Position numbers and translations under genes: made by a program. 45,103 nucleotides of DNA from Actinomadura atramentaria DSM 43919 (GTDB taxonomy: Bacteria > Actinomycetota > Actinomycetes > Streptosporangiales > Streptosporangiaceae). Numbering within the stretch: the stretch's first letter is position 1; each line of letters starts with the position of its first letter. The stretch spans positions 98,757 through 143,859 of the forward strand of contig NZ_KB907220.1 of assembly GCF_000381885.1 (NCBI RefSeq), read 5' to 3'. The notes beneath the pieces were generated by a model. The model saw only the letters and a program-made list of their open reading frames with translations, made no database searches and was not told the origin of the DNA. Of this stretch, positions 6,903 to 18,085 are shown piece after piece.

Positions 6903-9900
6903 ATGGAGGACATGGCCGCCGACGTGCTCGAACGCTTCTCCCCCGCCACCCGCGCGTGGTTCGCGGGCGCGTTCGCCGCGCCCACGGCGGCGCAGGCCGG
7001 GGCGTGGGAGTCGGTGGCCGAGGGCGAGAACACGCTCGTCGTCGCCCCGACCGGCTCCGGCAAGACGCTCGCGGCGTTCCTGTGGTCGCTGGACCGGCTG
7101 GCCGCCGAGCCCGTCCCGGAGGACCCGAGGCGCCGCTGCCGCGTCCTGTACGTGTCGCCGCTGAAGGCCCTCGCGGTGGACGTCGAGCGCAACCTGCGCG
7201 CGCCGCTGACCGGCATCCGGCAGGCGGCGCGGCGGCTGGGCCTGCCCGAGCCGGACGTGCGGGTCGGCATCCGCTCCGGCGACACCCCGGCCGACGAGCG
7301 GCGGCGCATCGCCACCCGCCCGCCGGACATCCTGATCACCACGCCGGAGTCGCTGTTCCTGCTGCTCACCGCGCAGGCGCGGGAGGCGCTGCGCGGCGTG
7401 GAGACCGTCATCGTGGACGAGGTCCACGCCGTCGCGGGCACCAAGCGCGGCGCGCACCTGGCGCTGTCGCTGGAGCGGCTGGACGCGCTGCTGGAGCGGC
7501 CCGCGCAGCGCATCGGCCTGTCGGCGACGGTCCGCCCGGTGGACGAGGTGGCGGCGTTCCTCGGCGGCCCGCGCCCGGCGCGGACGGTGCAGCCGCCGTC
7601 GGAGAAGGAGTTCGCGCTCGACGTCGTCGTCCCGGTGGAGGACATGGGCGAGGTCGCCGCGTTCACCGACGACGCGGGCGCGGCCGACCCAAGGCAGCGC
7701 AGCATCTGGCCGCACGTGGAGGACCGCGTCCTCGACCTCATCGAGGGGCACCGGTCGACGCTGGTGTTCGCGAACTCGCGGCGGCTCGCGGAGCGGCTGT
7801 GCGGGCGGCTGAACGAGCTGGCCTACGAGCGGGCGACGGCCGTCGAAAGCGACGGTCCGGCCCGCATCGGCCCCGACGACGTGGCCCGCGCCCTCGCCGC
7901 CCCCGCCGAGGTGATGGCGCAGGCGGGCGCGGCGGCCGGCGTCCCCGCCGAGATCGCCCGCGCCCACCACGGATCGGTGTCCAAGGAGGAGCGCGCGGGC
8001 ATCGAGGACGCGCTGAAGCAGGGCCGCCTGCCCGCCGTCGTCGCCACGTCCAGCCTGGAGCTGGGCATCGACATGGGCGCGGTCGACCTGGTCGTCCAGG
8101 TGGAGTCGCCGCCCTCGGTGGCGAGCGGCCTGCAGCGGGTGGGCCGCGCGGGGCACCAGGTCGGCGCGGTGTCGCACGGCGTGATCTTCCCCAAGTACCG
8201 GGGCGACCTGGTGCAGACGGCGGTCGTCGCGGAGCGGATGCGCGCGGGCCTGATCGAGGAGCTGCGGTACCCGCGCAACCCGCTGGACGTCCTGGCGCAG
8301 CAGATCGTGGCGATGGTGGCGCTGGAGGAGTGGACGGTCGACGGGCTGGAGACCGTCGTCAAACGCGCCGCCCCCTACGCGACGCTGCCGCGCTCGGCGC
8401 TGGAGGCCACCCTCGACATGCTCGCGGGCCGCTACCCGAGCGACGAGTTCGGCGAGCTGCGGCCCCGCCTGGTGTGGGACCGGGTGACGGGCGTCCTGCG
8501 GGACCGGCCGGGCGCGCAGCGGCTCGCGGTGACCAGCGGCGGCACGATCCCCGACCGTGGCCTGTTCGGGGTGTTCCTGGTCGGTGAGAAGTCGTCGCGG
8601 GTCGGCGAGCTGGACGAGGAGATGGTGTACGAGTCGCGCGTCGGGGACGTGTTCGTCCTCGGGGCCAGCTCGTGGCGCATCGAGGACATCACGCCGGACC
8701 GGGTGCTGGTGTCGCCCGCGCCGGGGCAGGCGGGCAAGCTGCCGTTCTGGCACGGCGACGCGCTGGGCCGTCCGGCGGAGCTGGGCCGGGCGCTGGGCGC
8801 GTTCACCCGGGAGCTGGCGCGGCTGCCGGCGGAGAGGGCGCGGGAGCGGGTCGGCGCGGCGGGGCTGGACGCGTTCGCGGCCGGGAACCTGGTGGCGTAC
8901 CTGGCGGAGCAGAAGGAGGCGACGGGGCACGTCCCCGACGACCGGACGCTGGTGGTGGAGCGGTTCCGCGACGAGCTGGGCGACTGGCGGCTCGTCGTCC
9001 ACTCCCCGCTGGGCGGCCGCGTCCACGCGCCGTGGGCGCTGGCCATCGCGGGGCGGCTGCGCGAGCGGTACGGGGTGGACGCGCAGGCGATGCACGCCGA
9101 CGACGGGATCGTGCTGCGCGTCCCCGACATGGACGAGCCCCCGAACCTGGACCTGGCCGTCTTCGACCCGGACGAGATCGAGCGCGTCGTGGTGGACGAG
9201 CTGGGCGGCTCGGCGCTGTTCGCGGCCCGGTTCCGCGAGTGCGCGGCGCGCTCGCTGCTGCTGCCGCGCCGCCGCCCCGACAGGCGGATGCCGCTGTGGC
9301 AGCAGCGGCAGCGCGCGGCGCAGCTGCTGGCGGTGGCGAGCCGGTACCCGTCGTTCCCGATCGTGCTGGAGACGATGCGCGAGTGCCTTCAGGACGTCTT
9401 CGACGTGCCGGGCCTGGTCCAGGTGATGCGGGATCTGGCGGGCCGGAGGGTCCGGCTGGTCGAGGTGGAGACGCCGCAGCCGTCGCCGTTCGCGCGGTCG
9501 CTGCTGTTCCGGTACGTCGGCGCGTTCATGTACGAGGGCGACTCGCCGCTCGCGGAGCGCCGCGCGCAGGCCCTCGCGCTGGACTCGGCGCTGCTCGCGG
9601 AGCTGCTCGGCCAGGCGGATCTGCGGGAGCTGCTGGACGCCGAGGTCGTCGTCGACACCGAGCGGGAGCTGCAGCGGCTCGCGGAGGACCGGCGCGCCCG
9701 CGACGTGGAGGGCGTGGCGGACCTGCTGCGCGCGCTCGGCCCGCTGACGGCGGCCGAGGTCGCGGAGCGCGCGACGGCGGACCCGACCGGGTGGCTGGGC
9801 GAGCTGGTGACGGCGCGGCGGGCGATCCGCGTCCGGGTCGCGGGGGTCGAGCACGTCGCGGCGATCGAGGACGCGGGGCGGCTGCGGGACGCGCTCGGCG

Positions 9901-11510
9901 CGCCGCTGCCGGTCGGCGTCCCGGAGGCGTTCCTGGAGCCGGTGGCCGATCCGCTCGGCGACCTGGTGTCCCGGTACGCGCGCACGCACGGGCCGTTCCG
10001 CGCGGAGGAGGCGGCGGCGCGGTTCGGGCTGGGCGTCGCGGTGGTCGGGGAGGTGCTGCGGCGGCTGGCGGGCGCGGGCCGCGTGGTGGCGGGCGAGTTC
10101 CTGCCCGCCGAGGCGGCGCGCGGCCCGCTGGGCGGCGAGTGGTGCGACGCGGGCGTGCTGCGGACGCTGCGCCGCCGGTCGCTGGCGCGGCTGCGCGCGG
10201 AGGTGGAGCCGTCGCCGCCGGAGGCGCTGGGCCGGTTCCTGCCGGTGTGGCACGGGATCGCGGGCGGGTCGCGGCTGCGCGGGATCGACGCGCTGGTGCA
10301 GGCCGTGGAGCAGTTGCAGGGCGCGGCGGTGCCCGCGTCGGCGCTGGAGTCGCTGATCCTGCCGTCGCGCGTGCCGGGGTACTCCCCCGCGCTGCTGGAC
10401 GAGCTGACGTCGGCGGGCGAGGTCGTGTGGGCGGGGCAGGGCGCGCTGCCGGGCGGCGACGGCTGGGTGTCGCTGTATTTGGCCGACACCGCGCCGCTGC
10501 TGCTGGCCGAGCCGGGCGAGATCACGCTGACGCCCGTCCACGAGGCCGTGCTGGACGTGCTCGGCGACGGCGGCGCGCTGTTCTTCCGCGCCCTGTCCGA
10601 CCGGGTGCGGAAGCGGGCGACGGCGAACGACCGGGAACTCCTGACCGCCGTGTGGGACCTGGTGTGGGCGGGCCGCCTCACCAACGACACCCTCGCCCCG
10701 CTGCGGGCGGCGCTCGGCGCGGGCCGTCCGGCGCACCGGGCGCGGCCGACGCGGCGGGGCCGCCCGGTGCTGCCGTCGCGGACGGGCCCGCCCGCCGCCG
10801 CCGGGCGCTGGTGGGTCGTGCCGGAGCGGGAGACCGCGCCGACGCCGCGCGCGCACGCGCTGGCCGAGGCGCTGCTGGAGCGGTACGGGATCGTCATCCG
10901 GGGCGCGGTGGCGGCGGAGCGCGCGCCGGGCGGGTTCGCGGCGGTGTACCCGGTGCTGCGGGCGTTCGAGGACAGCGGCCGCTGCCGCCGGGGGTACTTC
11001 GTGGAGGGTCTGGGCGCGGCGCAGTTCGCGCTGCCCGGCGCGGTGGACCGGCTGCGCGCGCTGCGCCCGGCGGCCGATCCGGGGCCGCCCGCCGACCTCG
11101 GCGCGCTGTGGGAGACGCCCGCCGCGCCCCCGGCGGCGCGTGCGCTGGTGCTGGCCGCCGCCGACCCGGCGAACCCGTACGGGGCGGCGCTGCCGTGGCC
11201 GGAGCGGCCGGGCGAGGCGGTGTCGGGGCACAAGCCGGGCCGCAAGGCGGGCGCGCTGGTCGTGCTGGCGGACGGCCGTCTGGTCCTGTACGTCGAACGC
11301 GGCGGCAAGACGCTGCTGACCTGGGAGGACGATCTTGCGGTCCTGCAACCGGCGGTGGACGCGCTGGCGCTGGCCGTCCGCGAGGGCGCGCTCGGCAAGC
11401 TGACGGTCGAGCGCGCGGACGGCGCGGCCATCGGTGACTCCCCGCTGGCGGCGGCGCTGGAGGCGGCGGGTTTCCATCCGACGCCGCGCGGGCTGCGGCT
11501 GCGCGCCTGA
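6903..11510 (+). CDS. lhr: Lhr-type ATP-dependent DNA helicase (large)
   Basis: This 1535-aa protein is a full-length Lhr, the superfamily 2 helicase that translocates 3' to 5' on single-stranded DNA and is linked to DNA repair. The RecA-like core holds Walker A APTGSGKT at 48-55, the PLKALAVDVERNL motif Ia, TTPESL, the DEVH box at 172-175, the LSATVRPVDEVA motif III, and motifs V-VI as VATSSLELGIDMGAVDLV and GLQRVGRAGHQVG. The rest is the winged-helix and Lhr-core region and a long C-terminal extension with tandem winged-helix-like segments. Its length equals that of mycobacterial Lhr (about 1500 aa). ATG 6912 is a possible alternative start. It is divergent from the esterase. Confidence 0.95.
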   Translation: MEDMAADVLERFSPATRAWFAGAFAAPTAAQAGAWESVAEGENTLVVAPTGSGKTLAAFLWSLDRLAAEPVPEDPRRRCRVLYVSPLKALAVDVERNLRAPLTGIRQAARRLGLPEPDVRVGIRSGDTPADERRRIATRPPDILITTPESLFLLLTAQAREALRGVETVIVDEVHAVAGTKRGAHLALSLERLDALLERPAQRIGLSATVRPVDEVAAFLGGPRPARTVQPPSEKEFALDVVVPVEDMGEVAAFTDDAGAADPRQRSIWPHVEDRVLDLIEGHRSTLVFANSRRLAERLCGRLNELAYERATAVESDGPARIGPDDVARALAAPAEVMAQAGAAAGVPAEIARAHHGSVSKEERAGIEDALKQGRLPAVVATSSLELGIDMGAVDLVVQVESPPSVASGLQRVGRAGHQVGAVSHGVIFPKYRGDLVQTAVVAERMRAGLIEELRYPRNPLDVLAQQIVAMVALEEWTVDGLETVVKRAAPYATLPRSALEATLDMLAGRYPSDEFGELRPRLVWDRVTGVLRDRPGAQRLAVTSGGTIPDRGLFGVFLVGEKSSRVGELDEEMVYESRVGDVFVLGASSWRIEDITPDRVLVSPAPGQAGKLPFWHGDALGRPAELGRALGAFTRELARLPAERARERVGAAGLDAFAAGNLVAYLAEQKEATGHVPDDRTLVVERFRDELGDWRLVVHSPLGGRVHAPWALAIAGRLRERYGVDAQAMHADDGIVLRVPDMDEPPNLDLAVFDPDEIERVVVDELGGSALFAARFRECAARSLLLPRRRPDRRMPLWQQRQRAAQLLAVASRYPSFPIVLETMRECLQDVFDVPGLVQVMRDLAGRRVRLVEVETPQPSPFARSLLFRYVGAFMYEGDSPLAERRAQALALDSALLAELLGQADLRELLDAEVVVDTERELQRLAEDRRARDVEGVADLLRALGPLTAAEVAERATADPTGWLGELVTARRAIRVRVAGVEHVAAIEDAGRLRDALGAPLPVGVPEAFLEPVADPLGDLVSRYARTHGPFRAEEAAARFGLGVAVVGEVLRRLAGAGRVVAGEFLPAEAARGPLGGEWCDAGVLRTLRRRSLARLRAEVEPSPPEALGRFLPVWHGIAGGSRLRGIDALVQAVEQLQGAAVPASALESLILPSRVPGYSPALLDELTSAGEVVWAGQGALPGGDGWVSLYLADTAPLLLAEPGEITLTPVHEAVLDVLGDGGALFFRALSDRVRKRATANDRELLTAVWDLVWAGRLTNDTLAPLRAALGAGRPAHRARPTRRGRPVLPSRTGPPAAAGRWWVVPERETAPTPRAHALAEALLERYGIVIRGAVAAERAPGGFAAVYPVLRAFEDSGRCRRGYFVEGLGAAQFALPGAVDRLRALRPAADPGPPADLGALWETPAAPPAARALVLAAADPANPYGAALPWPERPGEAVSGHKPGRKAGALVVLADGRLVLYVERGGKTLLTWEDDLAVLQPAVDALALAVREGALGKLTVERADGAAIGDSPLAAALEAAGFHPTPRGLRLRA

Positions 11511-11544
11511 CGTCCGTCCCGTCCCGGGAATCTCGCCCTTTCCG

Positions 11545-11566
11545 TAATCTTGACTGGTTCCAGAAA
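11545..11566 (+). promoter_or_regulatory. FurA-box / furA promoter
   Basis: The core TTGACTGGTTCCAGAAA, preceded by TAATC, closely resembles the AT-rich furA promoter/operator described upstream of mycobacterial furA-katG. It lies 20 nt before the furA GTG in an otherwise GC-rich stretch. The expected role is self-repression by metal-loaded FurA, relieved by peroxide. Confidence 0.75.
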
Positions 11567-11585
11567 CTGAGCGAGTCTGAGGAAC

Positions 11586-12011
11586 GTGTCCTCGGACTCG
11601 GCCTTCCGCCGGATGCTGCGCGACGCCGCGCTGCGCGTGACCCGCCCACGGGTCGCGGTACTGAGCGCGGTCCACGCCCATCCGCACGCCGACACCGAAG
11701 CGATCATCGACGCCGTGCGCGGGCGGCTGCCCAAGGTCTCCCACCAGGCCGTGTACGACTCGCTGCGGACGCTCACCGCCGCCGGCCTGGTCCGGCGCGT
11801 CCAGCCCTCCGGCCTCGTGGCCCGCTACGAGTCGCGGGTCGGGGACAACCACCACCACATCGTGTGCCGGTCGTGCGGGGCCATCGCCGACGCCGACTGC
11901 CGCGCCGGCGCCGCGCCCTGCCTGACCGCCGCCGACGACCGGGGCTTCGCGATCGACGAGGCCGAGATCGTCTACTGGGGCCTGTGCCCCGGCTGCTCCC
12001 CATCCCCGTGA
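11586..12011 (+). CDS. furA: Fur-family peroxide-sensing repressor FurA
   Basis: The 141-aa product is a Fur-family winged-helix repressor. The DNA-recognition region is VSHQAVYDSLRTLTAAGLVRR (here residues about 50-70), the metal site contains GDNHHHIVCRSC, and a second CPGC pair is at the C-terminus for structural zinc. It sits 26 nt before katG, the arrangement in mycobacteria and Streptomyces, where FurA/CatR represses its own gene and katG until oxidised by peroxide. The start is GTG at 11586 with GAGGAA just upstream. About half its residues match the second Fur gene at 14303-14737 by eye. Confidence 0.93.
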   Translation: MSSDSAFRRMLRDAALRVTRPRVAVLSAVHAHPHADTEAIIDAVRGRLPKVSHQAVYDSLRTLTAAGLVRRVQPSGLVARYESRVGDNHHHIVCRSCGAIADADCRAGAAPCLTAADDRGFAIDEAEIVYWGLCPGCSPSP

Positions 12012-12037
12012 TGCGCTCCGCCCCCGAAAGGACCGAC

Positions 12038-14263
<2,226 letters not shown>

Positions 14264-14268
14264 GCACG

Positions 14269-14302
14269 CCGGTGTCCGGGCCGTCCGCGGCCCGGGCGCC
14301 GG
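14269..14302. terminator. Bidirectional terminator between katG and fur2
   Basis: CCGG, a 3-nt gap, CCGGGCC, a 6-nt loop, GGCCCGG, a 3-nt gap and CCGG form a nested inverted repeat filling the whole space between the convergent stop codons. There is no T-tract, as is common in high-GC actinobacteria. Confidence 0.7.
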
Positions 14303-14737
14303 TCAGGCGTCCTGCGGGCGGCAGCGGGGGCACAGCCCCCAGAAGGTGACGTCGGCCTCGTCCACCAGGAAGCCGCCGTCGTCGGACGGGTGCAGGCACG
14401 GCGCGCGGCCGACCGCGCAGTCGACGTCCCGGACGGTCCCGCAGCTCCGGCACACCAGGTGGTGGTGGTTGTCCCCGACGCGCCCCTCGTACCGGGCGGG
14501 GCTGCCCGCGGGCTCGATGCGGCGCAGCAGCCCGGCGGCCGTGAGCGCGTGCAGCGCCTCGTACACGGCCTGCAGCGAAATATGCCCGACGCGCTCGCGC
14601 ACGCCCCGCGCGATCGTCTCGACGTCCAGATGGTCGCCCGCGCGGACGGTCTCGACCAGCGCGACGCGGGCGGCGGTCACCCGCAGCCCGACGCCGCGCA
14701 GCTCGTCGGCGACGGTGGGGGGCGGGGACGCGGTCAT
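14303..14737 (-). CDS. Second Fur-family repressor (FurA paralogue)
   Basis: This 144-aa Fur protein is convergent with katG. It shares with FurA the block LTAAGLLRRIEPAG, the site GDNHHHLVCRSCGTV, an APCL motif and a closing CPRC pair, so it has the same metal sites and probably the same redox or metal-sensing chemistry. Its DNA helix, ISLQAVYEALHALTAAG, differs from that of FurA at several positions. The start ATG 14737 has TAGATT ending 7 nt upstream on the same strand, suggesting leaderless transcription; GGGGG lies in that gap. Whether it acts on katG, on itself or on distant genes is not visible. Confidence 0.92.
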   Translation of the reverse strand: MTASPPPTVADELRGVGLRVTAARVALVETVRAGDHLDVETIARGVRERVGHISLQAVYEALHALTAAGLLRRIEPAGSPARYEGRVGDNHHHLVCRSCGTVRDVDCAVGRAPCLHPSDDGGFLVDEADVTFWGLCPRCRPQDA

Positions 14738-14744
14738 ACCCCCA

Positions 14745-14750
14745 AATCTA
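14745..14750 (-). promoter_or_regulatory. -10 box of fur2 (leaderless type)
   Basis: TAGATT on the reverse strand is followed by TGGGGGT and ATG, a 7-nt gap. The G-run could also serve as a ribosome site if transcription starts further upstream. Confidence 0.45.
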
Positions 14751-14779
14751 CTTCACACCGCCCCGCCCACCGCGCCGTC

Positions 14780-15136
14780 TCACCCCCGCGACCGCCCCTG
14801 CCACGGCCACCGCCCCGTCAACTCGACCTCCAACGAGAAGCTGAGGACGGTCCGGATCGCCACGATCGCGGCAAGGACCGCGACGCTGTTGAGCGTCGGC
14901 GTCGCCGCGACCGTCCGGATGATGTCGCCCGCGACGAGGATCTCCAGCCCGAGCAGAATGGCCCGCCCGAGACTCTGCCGGAATCCCCGGTAATCGACGG
15001 AGCGACCGCCCGCGCGCACGGCCCGATACCCGAACACGCCGCAGACCAGCAGCCCGCCGCCGGCGATGACGACCACCCCGGCGAGATCCACCCCCCGCCC
15101 GACACCCTCCACAACCCCAACGAAATCCACCGACAC
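14780..15136 (-). CDS. DUF1622 family membrane protein
   Basis: This 118-aa protein has three predicted membrane segments: VVVIAGGGLLVCGVFGY (about 20-40), ILLGLEILVAGDIIRTV (about 60-80) and VAVLAAIVAIRTVLSFSLEVEL (about 85-105). The spacing and the LEILVAGDIIRTV motif fit DUF1622, a small inner-membrane family of unknown function. The GTG start at 15136 follows a run of eight G on the coding strand. It is downstream of secA2 on the same strand, with a 134-bp gap. Confidence 0.8.
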   Translation of the reverse strand: MSVDFVGVVEGVGRGVDLAGVVVIAGGGLLVCGVFGYRAVRAGGRSVDYRGFRQSLGRAILLGLEILVAGDIIRTVAATPTLNSVAVLAAIVAIRTVLSFSLEVELTGRWPWQGRSRG

Positions 15137-15270
15137 CCCCCCCCGCCACCGGTTATTGCCCCCTCACCCCCACCCAACCCCTCACAACAACCGGACCCCG
15201 TGGGGATGGGTGTTCGGTGGGTGCAGTTGCTCGGAGTCTGGACGAGTACGTCGTCGTCCCGTGACCTCGG

Positions 15271-17580
15271 TCAGCGGCGTTTGCGGGAGAGGAGGGTCAC
15301 CAGGCCGCGGAAGGCTCGTTCGTCGAGGGTGCCGAAGGGGTTGTCGTGGACGATGTAGGTCCAGGTCGCGGAGGGGCGTTGGACGCCCGCGGCGGCGAGG
15401 TCGATGCCGTCCGGGCCCGCGGTGAGGGTGGTGAAGGCGGCGACGGCGTTGTCGCGGGCGGTGGGGAGCAGGCGTTTGCCCGCGGGGACGGCCTCGCGGT
15501 TGAACTCGACCAGGGGGTCCAGGCCGCGGCCGAGGGAGCGCAGGTGGATGCCCTCGCGCAGTTCGGCGAGGAACGCCAGGTGGTCGGACCAGACCCGGTC
15601 GAGGTGGTACAGGACGAGCGTGCGGGCCGCTGCGGCGACGGCCGCCGCACCGGCGGCGTCCACCAGAGACGCGTGGTGGTCGGCGGCGCGCGTGCGCAGG
15701 AGTGAGTCGCCCGCGTCGCCGCGCAGGACGCGGTCGCGCTCGGCCAGAACCTCCGCGCGCTGCAGCCCGATCAGGTGGTTGTACCGCCACGTGTTGCGGT
15801 GGATCTCCAGGTCCACGCCCTCCGCGACGCGCTGCGCGTGCCCGGTGATCCAGTGCGCGCCCTTGTCGGTGATCAGGCCGTCGTCGCCGGTCTCGCCCTT
15901 GTACGTCTCGTCGGGCGCGTACCGGGTGACGAGATCGTCCTGCAGCGACGTCAGGAACACCGACCCGCCGGGATCGCCCTGGCGTCCCGCGCGGCCCCGG
16001 AGCTGATCGTCCAGACGGCTGCTGTGGTAGTGGCCCGTCCCGATGACGAGCAGGCCGCCCGCCGCCGCGACGCGGTCGCGGTCCGCGCCGTCCGCGCCGC
16101 CGAGCCGGATGTCGGTGCCGCGCCCCGCGATCTGCGTGGAGACCGTCAGCGCGCCGTACGCCCCGGCGTCCGCGATGACGGCGGCCTCGCCCGCGTCGTT
16201 CTTGGCGTTCAGGACGACCGGTTCCAGCCCGGCGCGGCGCAGCCGCCGCGCGAGCCGTTCGGACGCGGCGACGTCCAGCGTTCCGGCCAGCACGGGCCGC
16301 CCGGCGGCGTGCGCGGCCGCGATCGTCTCGATGACGGCGACGTCCCGGTCGTCGGCGGTCGCGTACAGCCGGTCCGGCTCGTCCTCCCGCACGCACGGCC
16401 GGTTCGGCGGCACGACGACGATCTCCAGCCCGTAGAACTCGCGGAGCTGCCCCGCGACGGCCATCGCCGTGCCCGTCATCCCGCACCGCACCGGATACCG
16501 GCCGATGAGCTCCTGCACCGTGACCGAGTCCAGGATCTCGCCGCCCGGCGACGCGGTCAGCGCCTCCTTCGCCTCGACGGCCGCGTGCAGCCCGTCCGGC
16601 CAGCGCTGGAGCAGCGCCACGCGGCCCCGGGACTCGCTGATCAGCTTCACCGCGCCGTCCCGGACGATGTAGTCCACGTCCCGGTGCAGCAGCACCTCCG
16701 CGTGCAGCGCCAGGTTGACGGCCGTCAGCGTGTCCAGGTTCTCGACGGCGTACAGGTCGATCCCGCCCAGCGCCGCCTCCACGGCCCGCGCGCCCGCCGG
16801 GGTGAGCTGGACGTTGCGCGCGTCCTCGTCGGTGGCGTAGTCGCGGCCGGGCCGCAGCCGCCGCGCGAGGTCGGCGTAGGCCGGGACGGGCTCGGCGTCC
16901 GCGACGGACCCGGCGAGGACGAGCGGGACCATCGCCTCGTCCACCAGCACCGAGTCGGCCTCGTCGATCAGCGCGATGCCCGGCTCGGGCAGCACGACGG
17001 CGTCCGGCTCGACGGCCAGCCGGTCCCGCAGCAGGTCGAACCCGACCTCGCTGACCGGCGCGTAGGTGATGTCGGCGGCGTACGCGGCGCGCCGCTCGTC
17101 CGGCGTGGACTCCTGCCCGACCCAGCCGGACGTGACGCCGAGCAGCGCGTGCAGCGGCGCCATCCACTCGGCGTCGCGGCGCGCGAGGTAGTCGTTGACG
17201 GACAGGACGTGGACGCGCCGCCCGCGCAGCGCGTGCCCGGCGGCGGCGACGGCCCCGGCGAGCGTCTTGCCCTCGCCCGTCGCCATCTCCGCGACGCGCC
17301 CGGACAGCAGCGCGAGGACCCCGACGAGCTGGACGTCGAACGGCCGCTCCCCCAGCGTCCGCCGCGCCGCCTCGCGGCCGAGCGCGCAGAACTCCGCGAG
17401 ATCGTCGTCGCTGGTCAGACCACCCGCGCGCAGACCGGCGACGGCGGCGGAGAGCTCGTCGTCGGCCAGGTCCCGGACCGCGTCCTCCCGGCGGCCCGCC
17501 GCCGCCGCGACCGCCGACAGCGGCGCGGTGTCGGCGCTGCCCGGCCGCTGCACGAGCCGCCGCAACCGGTCACGAAGCAT
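15271..17580 (-). CDS. secA2: Accessory preprotein translocase ATPase SecA2
   Basis: This 769-aa protein has SecA architecture but is shorter than housekeeping SecA1 (about 900 aa or more), as actinobacterial SecA2 proteins are. Walker A is MATGEGKT (GEGKT at residues 102-106), followed by VNDYLARRDAEWM, the DEADSVLVDEA DEAD-like box, GMTGTA, and QIAGRGTDIRLGG with GRAGRQGDPG as late helicase motifs. It lacks the C-terminal zinc-binding tail of SecA1. SecA2 drives export of a small protein subset through SecYEG. ATG 17580 has GGAGGGGAAGG upstream. A CATAAT -10-like box lies about 75 nt before the start. Confidence 0.95.
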   Translation of the reverse strand: MLRDRLRRLVQRPGSADTAPLSAVAAAAGRREDAVRDLADDELSAAVAGLRAGGLTSDDDLAEFCALGREAARRTLGERPFDVQLVGVLALLSGRVAEMATGEGKTLAGAVAAAGHALRGRRVHVLSVNDYLARRDAEWMAPLHALLGVTSGWVGQESTPDERRAAYAADITYAPVSEVGFDLLRDRLAVEPDAVVLPEPGIALIDEADSVLVDEAMVPLVLAGSVADAEPVPAYADLARRLRPGRDYATDEDARNVQLTPAGARAVEAALGGIDLYAVENLDTLTAVNLALHAEVLLHRDVDYIVRDGAVKLISESRGRVALLQRWPDGLHAAVEAKEALTASPGGEILDSVTVQELIGRYPVRCGMTGTAMAVAGQLREFYGLEIVVVPPNRPCVREDEPDRLYATADDRDVAVIETIAAAHAAGRPVLAGTLDVAASERLARRLRRAGLEPVVLNAKNDAGEAAVIADAGAYGALTVSTQIAGRGTDIRLGGADGADRDRVAAAGGLLVIGTGHYHSSRLDDQLRGRAGRQGDPGGSVFLTSLQDDLVTRYAPDETYKGETGDDGLITDKGAHWITGHAQRVAEGVDLEIHRNTWRYNHLIGLQRAEVLAERDRVLRGDAGDSLLRTRAADHHASLVDAAGAAAVAAAARTLVLYHLDRVWSDHLAFLAELREGIHLRSLGRGLDPLVEFNREAVPAGKRLLPTARDNAVAAFTTLTAGPDGIDLAAAGVQRPSATWTYIVHDNPFGTLDERAFRGLVTLLSRKRR

Positions 17581-17654
17581 GCGGGCCTTCCCCTCCAGCG
17601 GGCGCGCGGCGCGCCCCGGTCGGCACGGCGGGCGGCCGTGCGGTGCTCTCGATC

Positions 17655-17660
17655 ATTATG
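17655..17660 (-). promoter_or_regulatory. Possible secA2 -10 box
   Basis: CATAAT on the reverse strand is an AT-rich island in a GC-rich region, about 75 nt upstream of the secA2 start. No clear -35 is visible. Confidence 0.3.
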
Positions 17661-17797
17661 TCCCGCCCGGATCGGCCCGAGGTCGCACCCGCGGTTCATC
17701 CTCAGGGCGGATTCGGCCCCGCCCGCCACCTGCGACGATCGAGGGGTACGGGGTTGCGGCGGGCCGGGGAACGCCCGCCGCGGAACGGGAGTCGCAC

Positions 17798-17935
17798 ATG
17801 ACACCGACGGCACGGCTCGCCGCCGCGCGGCGGCGCAGGCTGCAGATCATCAGCCGCACGGTCCTCGACCGCGCGATGCACGACCCAAGGCGCACCGCCG
17901 TGGCCGACACCGGCAGGGCGGAACCGGCGCGGTAA
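17798..17935 (+). CDS. Possible small arginine-rich protein, 45 aa
   Basis: A 45-codon frame begins at ATG 17798 with GGGAG 5 nt upstream. The product starts MTPTARLAAARRRRLQ, has an Arg cluster and a likely amphipathic helix, and ends in EPAR. It lies between the divergent-to-it secA2 start and the convergent ROK gene. I do not recognise a family. The ribosome site and ATG make it plausible, but a GC-rich open frame of this length is also expected by chance. Confidence 0.4.
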   Translation: MTPTARLAAARRRRLQIISRTVLDRAMHDPRRTAVADTGRAEPAR

Positions 17936-18025
17936 ACCGGACGCGGGGCGGCGACGTCCCCAGAGTCGGGCGGCGGCCTCCGCACCCGCAGGCGGAGGAC
18001 GCGGCCCTTCCTCGGTCCGCGCGTG

Positions 18026-18085
18026 ACCAGTCCGCGCTGAACCAGCCCGCGCTGAACCAGCCCGCGCTGGACTAGTCCGCGCTGA
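18026..18085. repeat. 15-bp tandem repeat across the ROK gene stop codon
   Basis: Four 15-bp units (type ACCAGCCCGCGCTGA) lie end to end, with a degenerate fifth at 18011-18025. The unit at 18071-18085 contains the last codons and the TAG stop of the ROK gene; the other three lie beyond it and carry TGG in place of TAG. Confidence 0.85.

Noticed and set aside
6885..11858. 1657-codon open frame on the reverse strand opposite lhr
   Set aside because: It is the antisense shadow of the Lhr helicase. Its translation is low-complexity Arg/Gln/His-rich with no domain, whereas the + frame has complete helicase motifs.
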